A stretch of 64,000 nt of DNA from Panicum virgatum (taxonomy: Eukaryota; Streptophyta; Magnoliopsida; Poales; Poaceae): the NCBI RefSeq assembly GCF_016808335.1, contig NC_053139.1, positions 17,688,782 through 17,752,781 of the forward strand. Reading direction: 5' to 3'. Position numbers and translations under genes: made by a program. The notes beneath the pieces were generated by a model, which worked only from the letters and a program-made list of their open reading frames with translations, was not told where the DNA came from and searched no databases. Position 1 is the first letter of the stretch; each line of letters starts with the position of its first letter. Of the stretch, positions 11,275-24,000 are shown piece after piece.

Positions 11275-12532
11275 TGTCGGATACCATGATTAGGGGCACC
11301 CTAATCAGGGGACTAAAATTGTCCTAAAAACGCAAACATGTGTTAGGCAACCGGGCCCACGAAGGCCTACAGCCTCCTTCCAATCTGGAAGAAAAAAAAG
11401 GGCTCAAAGAAGCCCAACACGTGGTCCACGTACGCAGTGCGGCCCATCCGCACCCCCCTCGGACCCGCGGGGCGATCTTCGCCTCGCTCGAGGGCTCCCT
11501 GCCGAAGCCCTCGACCGCGCCCCGCGCCTCCGCCTCGCTCGAGGGTAGCGAGCTTGCCCTCGAGAGAGCAGAACGTCTCCGCCTCGCTCGAGGCCACCCC
11601 TCGACGGAAAGGACAAATGGGCCTTCCGCTCACCCGCCCGCCGTACGGAGGCCTTAAATTCCAACCACTCCTCCACAGCACCCGGGTCAGACGGTGTTTG
11701 GCCGCCATTCCTCACAGTGGCTGTGACCGGAGTCCCGTCCGCCAACTTCAGTCACTGCTCCGCTATTCCGGACGCTGTGGCGATACTGTGGGAACCTGCA
11801 ACGCAGTGCAAAACGTGCTCGGCACTGCTCCAGCTACTGAACTGCCAACTCCCCATACCTCCTTCAGAGTTTCCCCTCCGTGGAGCCCTCGAACAGCATG
11901 GGCACAACCCTCGGGAGAGGCTCTGGCTTTGACCAGGACAAGACCCTGGCTAGTAGGACCCTCGGAACGCCGCCACGCCACGCTTGGAGGTCGGTACCCC
12001 CTACAGCAACGACCACGCCGCCCGCTGGAGCTATAAGGTGCCGGCGCGATCTCCGCAAGGCCAAGGACGATGCCAAGACGACTGCCACGCCCGGCGCCAT
12101 ATCCCACAGTGTACTTCCCACAGTGCTCGACCACTGCATCCCCGCGATTCGGGGAGAAGACGACGACTTCCACGATTCCCTGTGCATGTACACCGTCCCT
12201 CCTTGTGTCTATAAAAGGAGGAGGCGGGCTTTCCCTTAAGGGGGCCGGCCCATTCGGTAGAACACAACGCTCGGCACTACTTACAGAGCACATACGCTCT
12301 TCTAAGCCCCGATATTGGCACTAGCCTCAATCAACTCCTCCTCTAGCAGAGACCTGGGAGATTCCCTCCCTCTCTCGCCTCGCTTGCACCCCCTACTACA
12401 GGCACCCCTGGTGCAAGACAGTACAATGCGTGACTGTGTGTGATTGTGTTGCCTCTTGCATCAACATCTGGGACGAGGAACATGCAGCATTATCACTAGT
12501 TGGGTCCGAACCGCCGGGTCAGGACACCGACA
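11275..12532 (+). repeat. 5' LTR of the gypsy element
   Basis: 1258 bp, starting TGTCGG and ending CCGACA. A TATA box (CTATAAAAGG) lies near 12210. The LTR has several CTCGCTCGAGG-type repeat units near 11485-11600. It is shorter than the 3' LTR by about 100 bp because it lacks one such unit and a further segment near position 12420. Confidence 0.92.
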
Positions 12533-12556
12533 GTTGGCGCGCCATGTAGGGGTAGC
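12533..12556 (+). other. Primer-binding region after the 5' LTR
   Basis: The sequence immediately after the LTR, GTTGGCGCGCCATGTAGGGG, is where the tRNA primer site of an LTR element is expected. I could not identify the matching tRNA with confidence. Confidence 0.5.
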
Positions 12557-12596
12557 TGCGTGGCATTTCTATTTTGTTCCCATTTGATCTCCAGGG

Positions 12597-14975
12597 ATGG
12601 CGAGCAGATCCAACCCATTTCCCATGGGCGCCTCGGATCCGCTCCCAGCGGGATACGTGATTTGGTTCGGGAGTCATGAGTTCAGGGCAACCGGTAATGG
12701 TTACCTCATGGAGCTCCTCTCGCCCAGACGCAACCCCGACACTCCGACTTCACCAGCCCGGCGTAACAGGCGCTCGGGCCAGCACTCGCGACAAGCGCGC
12801 ATGGAGCGGTGCAGGGCGACACGCCTCAGCTCCCCCACGTGGGTTGAGGTTGGCATGTCGCAGCTCAGCGTCGCGGCCGACGGCGCCACCACTTCGTCAT
12901 TACGTGCCCCGGCGCCGTCTGCGCAGGCACCATCATCAACTGCAGCTCCAGTGCCTCCCAGGTAGGGCGCGACTGCGCCATCGCACTTTCCCTTCGGGAT
13001 GCGCAACGCTGCCGCCTACGCCTCTTCATCCAGCACCAACTTCACCGAGTACGAGGATCTGCAGGATCATCACCTCCTCTCGATCCGCAACCTCAACGCG
13101 TCATCTCCTGATGACTCCTACCCCGAGACGGCGGGATCGATCGCCGACAACATTAGCTTCTACATGGACAACTTCACGGCCGAGGAGGCCGACGACTACT
13201 CCGGGGTCCGTGACCTCTACGCTTTCCGCTCATTCCAGCTCACGGCGGCTTACTGCCTCACCTGCTCCGAGGACTCCAGCGAGGGGGATTACGATCCCAC
13301 TCGGGAGTGCTTCATGGCCGAGCTCGCGGATCAACAGAACGACAACGCTCCGGGAAATGACGGGAACGGTGGGGCAGACGCGCCGGCAAACCAAGCAGTG
13401 GTGCCTGTCGTGACCCCTTCTTCTTCGTCAAGCTCGGCGGCGCGGCAAGCACAGCTGGCGCAACTCAAGGAGCGTCAAGCCAAACTCGACGAGAAGCGTC
13501 AGTAGACACAGGAGCTGCGCACCGCACTCGAGCAGCAGCACACCGCGCGTGGCGCACATGCCCAGGCGGCAGCGCGCGTCGCCCGGGAGCGGATCCTAGC
13601 CAACGACAACGTCGACAAATCTCCAGAACTGAAGACGGCCGGCGAAAAACTCGTCGCTGCGGCCTACCTACTCCAAGCAATGCCCGAGCCATCAATGACT
13701 TTGGGTCGCAACCTGCGCCGCGAGGCACAGGTGCTCATCGAGCAAGCTGCTGTGCAGCAGGTCGAGAGCTCTGCGTCTCCCATGCGCTCGATAGTCCCGA
13801 AGCAAGCCGGTGGGATTGCACAGCAGGACCACGAGGTTTCGGTGCACACTCCACCAGGAGGGAAGGGAAAGGCAGTCGCAGCGCACAGTGCGAAAGCACC
13901 CTTGGTGCACGACCACATCGGAAAGACTCCCGCAAGGGAGCGACTCCACGACACGCGCGGACACGCCGGCGACGGCGACGCCCGCAACATCATCAATGGC
14001 AGGAAGTACACCCCTCGATGGGGTGGATGCTTCGTCCCCGAGCACGACAGGGGCGAGTCACCGGAGCCTCCGAGCACCCGAGTGTTTAGCCGGGAGATTC
14101 GTACCGCTCCCTTTCCCCCGCGCTTTCGACAGCCCACCACCCTCGTCAAATACTCGGGTGAGACCGATCCCGTGATCTGGCTCAACGACTACCGCCTAGC
14201 ATGCCAGCTGGGCAGTGCGACGGACAACGCGGTCATCATCCATAACCTCCCCCTTCACCTCGCTGACGCCACACAGACGTGGCTCGAGCACTTGCCCGCG
14301 GACCAAATCCACAACTCGGCCGACCTAGTCAAGATCTTCGAAGGCAACTTCCAGGGCACGTACGTGCGCCCTGGGAACTCTTGGGACCTCAAAGGGTGCC
14401 GGCAGAAGCCCAATGAGTCCCTGCTCAACTACGTGCGGCGCTTCTCCAAGCAATGCACCGAGCTCCCCAGTGTCACCCACGTCGAGGTCATCAACGCCTT
14501 CCTCGAGGGCACGACGTGCAGGAACCTGATGCACAAGCTTGCGCGAAGCCGTCCCGCCAGTACCAACGAGCTGTTCGATGCCGCCACCAACTACGCCGCC
14601 GGCGAGGAGGCAGTTGGTGCCATCTTTGACGGCAAAGCGAACAAGCGCAAGGAAGATGCGCCCGTAGAGGGCAACAGCAACACTAAGACTAACGCCCCCG
14701 CCAAGAAGCAAAAGCGGGGGAAGAAAGGGAAGAAGCCAGCCCCACCGAACCAGCGCGGACCGGGATAGGCAGAGGACTCCGACGAGGCCTTCATCGCTGC
14801 CCCGGACCGCAAAGGACCTCGAGGCCCCCCTCGAGGCGGTGGCGGCCTGTTCGACGACATGCTCAAGAAGCCGTGCCCTTACCACAAGGGCTCGGTCAAC
14901 CACACCCTCGAGCAGTGCGAGATGCTCCGAAAGTACTACAACCGTGTCGGGCTTCACGATGAGGACAAGAAGTAG
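12597..14975 (+). pseudogene. gypsy gag region, broken by TAG stops
   Basis: All pieces from ATG 12597 to 15818 are in one frame, interrupted only by TAG codons at 12963, 13503, 14766, 14973 and 15816. The segment around 14100-14640 has the retrotransposon gag (capsid) pattern, including FxxxLVxYSGxTDPxxWLxxY and a downstream NYVRRFSKQC. A CxxH-x5-H-x4-C arrangement near 14874-14920 (CPYHKG...HTLEQC) may be a divergent nucleocapsid zinc motif. The Glu/Ser-rich leading part (12999-13500) is less conserved in gypsy elements. It is clearly not translatable as one product now. Confidence 0.85.
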
Positions 14976-15014
14976 GATGCTGGCGACAAAGGTGAAGACG
15001 ACGAGTTCCCCCCG

Positions 15015-15818
15015 GTGGAGAACGCCTTCTTCATCTTTGGAGGGCCGACAACGAACATGACCTCTCGGCAGCGCAAGCGAGAGCACCTGGAAGTCTTCTC
15101 CGTCACCAAGGCCATGCCATCCTACCTCGACTGGTCAGAGGACACCATTTCCTTCGGCCACGAGGATCACCCCGACTTCGTCCCGCACCCGCGACGGTAT
15201 CCACTTGTTGTCGACCCCATCATCGGCAACACCCACTTCTCCAATGTGCTCATGGACGGAGGCAGCAACCTCAACATCATGTACGCCCACGCCTGGGAGC
15301 TCATGGGGATTGGATTGAACAAACTCCGCCCCAGCAAGTTGCCATTCCATGGCGTTGTGCCGGGGAAGCGAGTCCAACCCCTCGGCCAGATCGACCTACC
15401 CGTCTGTTTCGGCACGGCAGCCAACTTCCACAAAGAAGTGCTCACCTTCGAGGTGGTGGGGTTTCGGGGAGCCTACCATGCCATCCTTGGGCGTCCCTGT
15501 TACGCCAAGTTCATGGACATCCCCAACTACACCTACCTCAAGCTGAAGATGCCGGGTCCAAGGGGTGTCATCACCGTCGGCTCTTCGTTCGAGCACGCCT
15601 ACGAGTGCGACGTCGAGTGCGTTGAACACGCGGAGGCTCAAGCGGAGGACGAGGCCCTCGCAGCCACCCTCGACAAGATGGCAAGCGAGGCCTTGGACTC
15701 CACACACCGTCACGCGGGCAGCTTCGAACCCGCCGAAGGTATCAAGAAGGTGCCCCTCAACCCGAATCACCCTGATGACAAGGCATTGCAGGTCAGCGCC
15801 ACCCTCGACAGCAAATAG
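15015..15818 (+). pseudogene. gypsy aspartic protease region
   Basis: In frame with gag. The retropepsin active-site pattern MDGGSNLNIMY lies near 15253-15285 in place of the usual DxGSSxNIL. It is followed by the hydrophobic FEVVGFRGAYHAILGRP segment typical of gypsy proteases. The frame ends at TAG 15816, beyond which RT continues in the same frame. The catalytic Asp and Gly are present. Confidence 0.82.
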
Positions 15819-15821
15819 GAA

Positions 15822-16743
15822 GTGGTGCTCGTCAACTTTCTCTGCGCCAATGCAGACATCTTTGCGTGGAGCCCCTCGGACATGCCTGGCATACCGAGGG
15901 AGGTCGCCGAGCACTCCCTTGATATCCGACCCAACTCCAAGCCGACGAAGCAGCGCCTGCGACGCTTTGACGAGCTCAAGCGCCGAGCGATCGGCGAGGA
16001 GCTGCAGAAACTTCTGGCGGCTGGATTCATCAAGGAGGTATTCCATCCCGAGTGGCTAGCTAATCCTATATTAGTAAAGAAAAAGAATGGAGTTGGAGGA
16101 TGTGCGTAGACTACACTAGTTTAAATAAAGCATGTCCGAAGGTTCCCTTTCCTTTGCCGCGCATTGATCAAATCGTTGATTCAGCTGCGGGATGCGAACT
16201 TTTATCCTTTCTTGATGCTTATTCCAGTTACCACCAAATCAAGATGAAAGAGTCCGACCAGCTCGCGACCTCTTTTATCACACCTTTCGGCATGTACTGC
16301 TACGTCACGATGCCTTTTGGCCTCAGAAATGCCGTAGCTACATACCAGTGGTGTATGCTCCACATATTCGGGGACCATCTCGGGCGGAACGTAGAAGCAT
16401 ATGTCGATGACATCGTTGTAAAATCCAGAAAGGCGGACGACCTGGTAGCCGATCTCAAGATCGTGTTCGATTGCCTAAGGGCCAAAGGGGTAAAACTCAA
16501 CCCCGAGAAGTGCGTGTTCGGAGTCCCTCGAGGTATGCTCTTGGGCTTCATTGTCTCCCAGCGGGGCATCGAACCCAACCCTGAGAAAGTCTCGGCCATC
16601 ACTCGGATGGGACCGATCCGAGACCTAAAGGGGATACAGAGGGTCATGGGATGCCTAGCGTCCCTCAGCCGATTCATCTCGCGTCTCGGCGAGAAAGGTT
16701 TGCCCCTTTATCGACTCCTGAGGAAAACTGAGCGCTTCACGTG
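15822..16743 (+). pseudogene. gypsy reverse transcriptase, frameshifted and interrupted
   Basis: Starts in the protease frame and shifts by a single missing base near 16090, just before the RMCVDYTSLNKACPK block. The following frame carries FLDAYSSYHQI, TPFGMYCYVTMPFGLRNA and the YVDD catalytic box at about 16400-16411. The thumb and connection follow until the insertion of a solo LTR at 16744, whose flanks carry the duplicated ACGTG. RT resumes at 19684. The motifs are intact but the gene is not. Confidence 0.88.
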
Positions 16744-19683
16744 TGAAGCGCCCCGACCCGAAGATCAAGGCTAAACCATGTATTAAATACCGAATAAGGT
16801 CTCCGGCATAATACATGTTACATCAAGTGGAGTCCAGAGTCATACAGAGCTTTATTTAACACGTACATGAGGAGTAAAGTGACAACACAAAGCTACACAG
16901 AACAACCACAGGATAACAACTAGCATAGCGACATGCATGACTAGCTCTTCATCCATCACGGCTCCACTCGATCAGCTTGGGTGCGGACACGATCTACTCG
17001 TAGTCTTCCGGCACAAAGTCTGGATCCTCTGGAGGAAAAATCAACAGGGGTGAGTACAAAAGTACTCAGCAAGCTCCACCTCACCCTACGGGAGGGGAAA
17101 TGACATGCACGACACACATTGAGCACCATGCATTAGCAATGCAACTAATGGTATGCAACTCTTCCCGACACAACCCACAATAGGTAGCTCACTAGTTGTC
17201 AGGACCACACCGTAGCCTGCCCATACCGTGGGCACGGACCATTCGAATGGATTATACACTCTGCAGAGGTCGTACACTGTACCCACACGCTCGGCTGCCC
17301 GAACGGACAACCGACATAGCCGACACCCAGCCGTGGTCACGCCCCAGCCCGGCCGCACAACCCTCGGGCCCTGACCCCAATGGTCTATGCCCGTAAACCA
17401 TCCCTGCGACCGTCAGGCTAACCAGTGGGATTAGGCTAAGTCCGGCCCATACCGGAACCTGTGGTTGTACTAAAGTAAGCTAGGTGAGATGTCAAAACAA
17501 CTCGGTCCTTATGGTTCACCAAGGCAGCAACCATCTCTCAACATACCAACTCGAGCCTACCACCACGGTAGCACTCACCCGCCAGTCTACCACCATGGTA
17601 GCGCCGGCTCCAGCATACCCAGCTGCCCTGGTCTCAGCCAGATCCCTTCATATCCTATTCTCAGTTCTGGATATGCATGACTACTCAGATGCATGCATGA
17701 GCACACTCAATCACTCAAGTACTGGTATATGTAATCGATCCTAGACCCAAGCTATAGCTAAACGTCCTCACATGGATGCAACCGCTCACGTAGGGGTCGA
17801 TGAAACTTGCCTTCGCTTGCGTACGCGTCGTTGGCAGCGGCTTCCTGCTCGTGGTACGGGTCTTCTGGCTCCTTGGAAGGCTCCTCCTCGGTCACTCCGT
17901 GATCTACGGGCGAAAACGACACAACCGGCAAACAAACACAAGCAAGCAATAAAATAAGCTCAAATAGAGATGAAAATAGGAGGAATAGATAGTATATGAT
18001 TTGAGGAGAGTTTAGGAAAAAGAGCTACGTAAAAAGGAGTTGATATGAAGGAGATATTGAGTTTTTGGTTGGTAAAATGATTTGGATTAAGTGCTCACGG
18101 CCTGGTGGGTGTTTTGGGCCTTTGTTGTGGAGTTAATGGTCGGGGAAGCTGCCTGTCATCTCACCTTGGCGCGGAACAGCTCGAGGAAGAGTGTCAACTG
18201 TTGGAGCTTCGTCTCGTGAGTGAGCTGGGCTCGGAAGGAGTGGTTCAGCTGGTGGAGCGAAGCGGCTCGGTGTGCTTGGGCTGGTGACGGGGCTCGTCAC
18301 GGCCTTGCTCCTTTTATAGGCGAGGAGAGCAGCAGCGGCGTTGCGCAAGGACGGGCGACGGCGTGGGCTGCGGCAGCTCGTCATCAACGCGAACAGTGGC
18401 AGCACTGAAGGCATGAGCGCCGAGGCGGCAAAGCCGGCGAGGGCGCTGCAACGGCGTGGGCGAGGTGGGGACGCGGAAGTGGGCGGCACGGCGTGATGCC
18501 GGCAGCAGTGCGCGGTCCCATCGTGGGGCCGGCATGTCGCGCGTGCGCGAGCAAGAGCGAGAGCGAGCGGGTGAGGCGGTTCGGCGGAAAAATCTCGGCC
18601 GGCACTGTGCGTGGCGACCCCGATTTTTTTAGCGAGGTGGGTGCTGCCATGACGGGTCTTTTCAAGGTCAATGGTGTGGGTACTCTGTGGCTTCCAAGGA
18701 ATGATGAAGTTATGGCAAAGGAGGTAGGCGCTGTCATGATTGTCTGGGAATTATGGCATGGTACGGTGACTTGAGAGGCTTTTATGGAAAGAGACGAGAT
18801 GATTTTTGTCGTAGGTGCAAGCATGCGTATGCTGGTTACTGGAAGGAATGAATGTACTAACGCAAGGCAAGAGTATAAAATAGTTTACCTAGTAGTTATG
18901 TAATACCTCATATAACGTTAATATTATTTTACATTACTAGTTTAATTGCAACATAAGTTTTATTTTAGTGATTGTTGGAAATTGAGGTGGCCCTACTAAG
19001 TTGAGGATCTACACCAACTCACTTCAGAGTCGGTCAGCTTCTAGTTACTTAGTGTACCGGGTCCTTTGGACGGCAGAGCCGCCTTTTGCTTCCGGGAGGC
19101 AGAGCCTACCAACAGATGAAGCTGGCTTCCGGGTGGCAGAGCCAACCTTCGATGAAGCCCAGACCCTTTTGTGATCCCGGGTGGCAGAGCCAACCTTCGA
19201 TGGATCACAACTTATACACTAAGTACTAAGCTTAACTGGAAGACTAGCACTTATAAGGACGCTTACCTTATTGGAGCAACAAAAGAACACGCACCTAGCA
19301 CACTCTACCTATGCTCACTTCTACCATACCCTTGGATGTGTGTGGGATGGAGTGGAGTAGTATGGCATGGCAAGGGGTGGCACCCTCCTTATATAGGCAC
19401 CCATACCCTCTTGGATGAGTGACACTTGTCACAATCTAGGAAGCTCCCTACAAATATCTAAGTTTCCTACAAATATCTAATTCTAGAAAATTCTAAATTT
19501 TACCATGACAAGAAAATATCCAAGCTTCTTGTCTTCTTATGATTCTTGTGGAACATTCTAGAACCTTGTCATGGTGAACAAAATTACGCCATGGTTTATT
19601 CATATTTTTATAGAACCTTCTAGAATTTTGCATTATAAATTTCAACACTCCCCCTTAATCGTGATGAAAACTGGGATGTTACA
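16744..19683 (-). mobile_element. Gypsy-type solo LTR (family 1) inside RT
   Basis: The + strand begins TGAAGCGCCCC and ends GGGATGTTACA, flanked by ACGTG on both sides (16739-16743 and 19684-19688). Read on the - strand it starts TGTAACATCCC, a start common in grass gypsy LTRs. No coding capacity and no second LTR, so it is a solo LTR of about 2.25 kb once the nested 18973-19665 piece is set aside. It shares ends and internal blocks (including the palindrome at 17051-17068) with the solo LTR at 32434-37100. Confidence 0.82.
18973..19660 (-). mobile_element. Nested copia-like LTR plus 13-nt PPT remnant
   Basis: The LTR (18973-19647) starts TGTTGGAAATT and ends AATTTCAACA, perfect terminal inverted repeats. 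It is followed by CTCCCCCTTAATC (19648-19660), which on the - strand reads as a purine-rich tract just before an LTR start. GTGAT flanks both sides of the combined unit (18968-18972 and 19661-19665). The interior has repeated GGTGGCAGAGCCAACCTTCG words near 19120-19200. The retained tract suggests integration of a mis-cleaved end. Confidence 0.65.
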
Positions 19684-19688
19684 ACGTG

Positions 19689-20397
19689 GACCCCCGAGGC
19701 TCAAGAATCTCTCGACAGGCTGAAGGCATCGCTCACTCATGCCCCCATTCTCACACCACCCATAGACGGCGAGCCCCTCTATCTATACATAGCTGCGACG
19801 ACCCAAGTGGTCAGTGCGGTGATCGTTGTCGAAAGACAAGAGGAGGGCCATGCTCTTCCTGTCCAATGGCCGGTGTACTACATCAGCGAAGTGTTGTCTG
19901 AAACCAAGACACGCTATCCGCAGATCCAGAAGCTACTATACGCAGTGGTTTTGGCTCGGCGCAAGCTGCGCCACTACTTCGAGGCCCATCCCGTTACCGT
20001 GGTCTCGTCTTTCCCTCTAGGAGAGATAGTCCGCAACATGGAAGCCGAGGGTAGAATTGCCAAGTGGTTCGTGGAGCTGATGGGAGAAACTCTCACCTAC
20101 GCCCCTCGCAAGGCGATCAAGTACCAAATCGTGGCGCTCCTACACTCTGTGCGTTACCAGCAGTCCCTGCGAAGGTATCAAGTGCAGAGAGTTCGGCGCC
20201 GAGACCTCAACAAAGGGGACTTGGTGTTGAGGCTTCGACAGGACAACAGGGGCCGCCACAAGCTCTCACCACCGTGGGAAGGCCCATACATCATCGCCGA
20301 AGTGCTCAAGCCTGGCACGTACAAGCTGGCGAACGAAAGCGGCGAAGTCCTCACCAATGCTTGGAACATACATCAGCTACGTCGATTCTATCCTTAG
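19689..20397 (+). pseudogene. gypsy RNase H and integrase tail, core deleted
   Basis: Resumes the RT connection ([17 protein letters not shown]) and runs into RNase H-like sequence (VEAVVSS-type region; [16 protein letters not shown]). After PRKAIKYQ it jumps directly to the integrase C-terminal region ([20 protein letters not shown], then [10 protein letters not shown]) and ends [14 protein letters not shown]. The zinc-binding and DDE catalytic parts of integrase are missing, so this copy cannot integrate on its own. There is no chromodomain. Confidence 0.85.
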
Positions 20398-21022
20398 AGT
20401 TCCAAGCTATTTGTACATCATTTGTACTCGTATTTATGATTTCCTAAAACAATAAAGGAGTATGCTTTACTTGTTTATTTTTTGGGAACTTTCCGGACCC
20501 TCGGGGGCTCGGATGTGCACGAACACTGAGGTACGCTCGGCTTTACCCTCGGCAAAGCCGAGCCTCCCTCGGGGGCAACTACGGGGGGAACCCCCGAACA
20601 TCCCCAAAAAATCGCCAATGTTTTTTCGAAAAATTTCAGTATCTAAGTTTCTCGTATACTTGGAAAAAACAGACACGAGGCATAAGCAACTACGGTACGG
20701 GGCCGGCCGAGTAGCGGGATCGCCTACGCATCCGGGATATGGCATCCCCCTCACCACCCAACGCCAAAGTCGCTTATGAACGTGAAATTCCTCGCAGTTT
20801 TTTACCTAAGTCGCATACGAGAACACAGAAATAGAGTAAAGAAAACGAGGGCTCGAACGCACAAGGCCTCGATAGGCCACACTGTCGATTTACAATAACC
20901 AATTTCCTACATCCACAAGTACTAATACGATAAAGTACTAATTTATTACACGGGCTTCAAGGCCCAAACTTACTACAAGTTAACATCCCCCCCTTGCGGG
21001 TCTTCAACATCATCGAATTCGG
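20398..21022. other. Spacer between pol and antisense gene
   Basis: Contains an AATAAA (near 20450) and CTCGGGGGC words like those found before the 3' LTR. No gene seen. It is the 3' flank of both the sense pol and the antisense gene, so transcripts would converge here. Confidence 0.45.
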
Positions 21023-24000
21023 CTATGGGGGGATGTCAGCTTCAAGCTTCGCGGCCAGGACGGTGGCGAACCCCTCGATGGTGGCCTCGGCATCGTTCAT
21101 GATGGTCGACGCAGTGTCCGGGCTGACGTCGTTTGGGACCACGTACCCCGACGACACCCTCTGGAGGTCCATGATGTAGTGCGTCGAGGCCACGGAAAGG
21201 GCTCGTAGGACACCGAGGCGGAAGGTGCTCTTAGCGTGCTCGGCGATCCGGCCACCTAGCGCTCGCAGGCGGCTGATCACCGAGCTACCAGACACGGCGC
21301 CGTCCCCCTCGAGCTCCCGGCACACGCTCACAGCGGTCCGCTTCAGGTCAGCGTATTTAGCCTGCGCCGCCATGAGCGCGGTGTTGACAGCCTCCTTCGC
21401 CGCAGTCTCATCCGCCACTCTCTGCCTCAGCTCTGACCAGAGGAATCAAGATAAACTGCGATAAATTAGAATCAAACAATAGCGAAATCTCGAGTACTTA
21501 CCCGCGATTAACCTTTGCGCCTCTTCTTGCTGGATCCTTGCGGCTTCCTGGTGCGCGGACAGGGAGTCCTCCTTCTCCTTGGGGCGGTCTCGGCGTTACG
21601 CACTGCCGATTCCTTCGCCTCGACGGCTTTCCCCTTCTCCTCGAGGGTCCCGGAGAGCGCGGCGATGGTCGTTTTCTCGCGCTGGAGCTCGGCCTCCTTG
21701 CCTTGGAGCTTGGCCTCCTTGCGCTAGAGCTCGGCCTCTTTCTGCTCGAGCGCCGTCCTAACGCGTTGTAGCTCGGCAGTCTGCGCCTCGGCCTCCTGAG
21801 TCTTCTGCTCCGCCGTGGCCCTCTGGGCGTCGCGCTTGCCGGCGGTCTGCGCCATCTAACGCTCCCCCAGATCTGTCATCTTGGTGTTGGCGTCAATGTT
21901 CCGGAGCACCAAGTCGGCGTTGTGCTGCCCAAGCCAGCGCATTTGGGAGTACAGCCAGGTCAGCTCGGCGCTCTTTTTGCGTGAAATGTCCCTCAGCCGC
22001 TGCAAGTGGAAGAGCGTGAGTGAAATGCACAAAATCAAGGCCAAATAGGAATGATTCCGGGGAGGGAGCCACCTACCTGACTGATCTGGAAATCCGTCGT
22101 TCTATGGAGCTCCATGGCGCGGTCGAGGTGGTTCAGAATCTGAGAGCCAGCCTCGAACTGCGCCTTCCAGACGGCTTCCTCCTCCTGCTCATTGCGGAGA
22201 AACTCCAAGGGGACCCCGGACTGGATGATCGCCCCGTGATGGGCCCCTCGGACGTCCCCGCGCTGAGTAGCTCCTCGGAGGCCGACACGAACTCGGCGAA
22301 CCGGTCGGTGGCGCTAGCAGCAGCAGCACAGTCGATGTCCCTCGAGTCCCCGAACTCGTCGCTGCTCTCCGGCAGCTACACCACCGGCACCACATTCCTC
22401 GGCACCGTTTGCGACGTCGCCGCTGCAACAACACCCTCGCCCCCACCCCTTGTAGGCTCCGGGGCGCAGGTTTCCTCCACTGCCGGCGCCCTTGGCGCCG
22501 ACTCCTCCTCCGTGACGCCCTCGACCCCAGCCCTCAGGGGCTCGAGGACGAGGGTTTCTACCTCCATTTGGCTGGCGGGGCACTCCGGTGCGTCCCCACC
22601 AGCTCCTCCTCCTGTGACCGGCTGGGCGGTGCTGTCCGCGTCGTCCCGACCAGCCTCGATTTTGACGTCTGGCTAGGTGGCGTCATTCGCGCTGCCCCGG
22701 CCGACCTCCCCCTCGGCGTCAGCCTGAGCGGCTGTTACAACGCCGCTCTGGCCGACGTCGCCCCCATTCTCCAGCGCTCGAGCCTGTTTGGCCTTCTGAG
22801 CCGATCGAGCCATCGCCTCCTAGAGCTTCGCGGCCTCCTCCACTATGTCCATGACGGGCAGGGGCTGCGGCGCCGTGTGCGGTGTTGTGCGGGCCCCGGT
22901 CTTGAGGGCCTTAGTCAGCGCTAGCTGGGCTGCATCCCTGGCGATGGCCCCGGAGCTGGTAATCGGGGAAGAAACGCTGAAGTCAGTAGGATTGGGGGGT
23001 AGATTAAATGAATCTGAAGGATGAAATCAAGATCACTTACCCTGACCGGGCGCTCATGCTGCGCTTGCCCGAGCCGCTCTTTCGGGCCTGATCACCGGCA
23101 GGGGCGACCTCTACCCTATCACGGGAGCAGACGATCTCCCGCCTGCTGCCGGCGTGGGCGATCTTCGTCCCGCCGCTGGCGTGGGCGACCTCTGCCCCGC
23201 CCCTATGAGGGGCGGATCCACCAATGACCCCGATGTGAGCCTCGCCTCACCCAGCGTCACTGGCACATCCTCGTCACCAGCCCCTCGATAGACCGGCGGG
23301 GAATCCGCGCCTGTTGCCGCCTCGTCGTCGTCCGAGAAGTTGAGCTCGGAGTCCGAGGAGTCCTCCTCCTCCTCGGTGGACTCGGGCGTGGCGGGCCGCG
23401 GCTTCCCCTCTACGTGTGCAATCTTGCACGCCTTCTCGTGCTTCTCCTTCCTCTTCCTCTTCCTGGCGGCAGCCGCTTCCGCCGTGTCCTTCTGCTTCTT
23501 CATCGCCTCTGCGTGCAGGCGGTTGACTTCGCGTTCCTCCGGGACCGGGGGCTTCGAGGTGTAGCCCCTGCGGCTCACCCCCTGCAAAACGCAACCAAGT
23601 CAGAATCAGGGAGTGGGGAGAGGAGTAGCACAAATTGAAACTAGAACTTACCACAGAAAGGTACCCCATCTCGGGGCGCATCTTGATCTCCCAGAGATCG
23701 TTTGGGTTGTCGAGGAACTCCGCCACCGTGTTCTTCGCCCTCCGGGCAGCGACGTCGTGGGGGAGTAGCACGTACGACGTCCTTGAGCCCACGCTCGAGG
23801 CCTCGGGGGTGAGCTCGAAAATTGACAGGCTCCTCTCCGTGAGAGGAATCACCCTCTGCCGATGAAAGTTTGTGATTACGGCTGCCGCCGTCAACCCCCT
23901 CTTCGCCAGATGCCGCAACGCTTTGGTGAGCACCTCGATCCTGGCCTGATGTAGTGGGGGCGATACCCCCCAGTCCCACTTCTCCGGCATCTCCCGGAGC

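Noticed and set aside
20101..20140. Intact integrase in the gypsy element
   Set aside because: The frame is open but passes directly from the RNase H side to the integrase C-terminal region; the zinc-binding and DDE core are absent.
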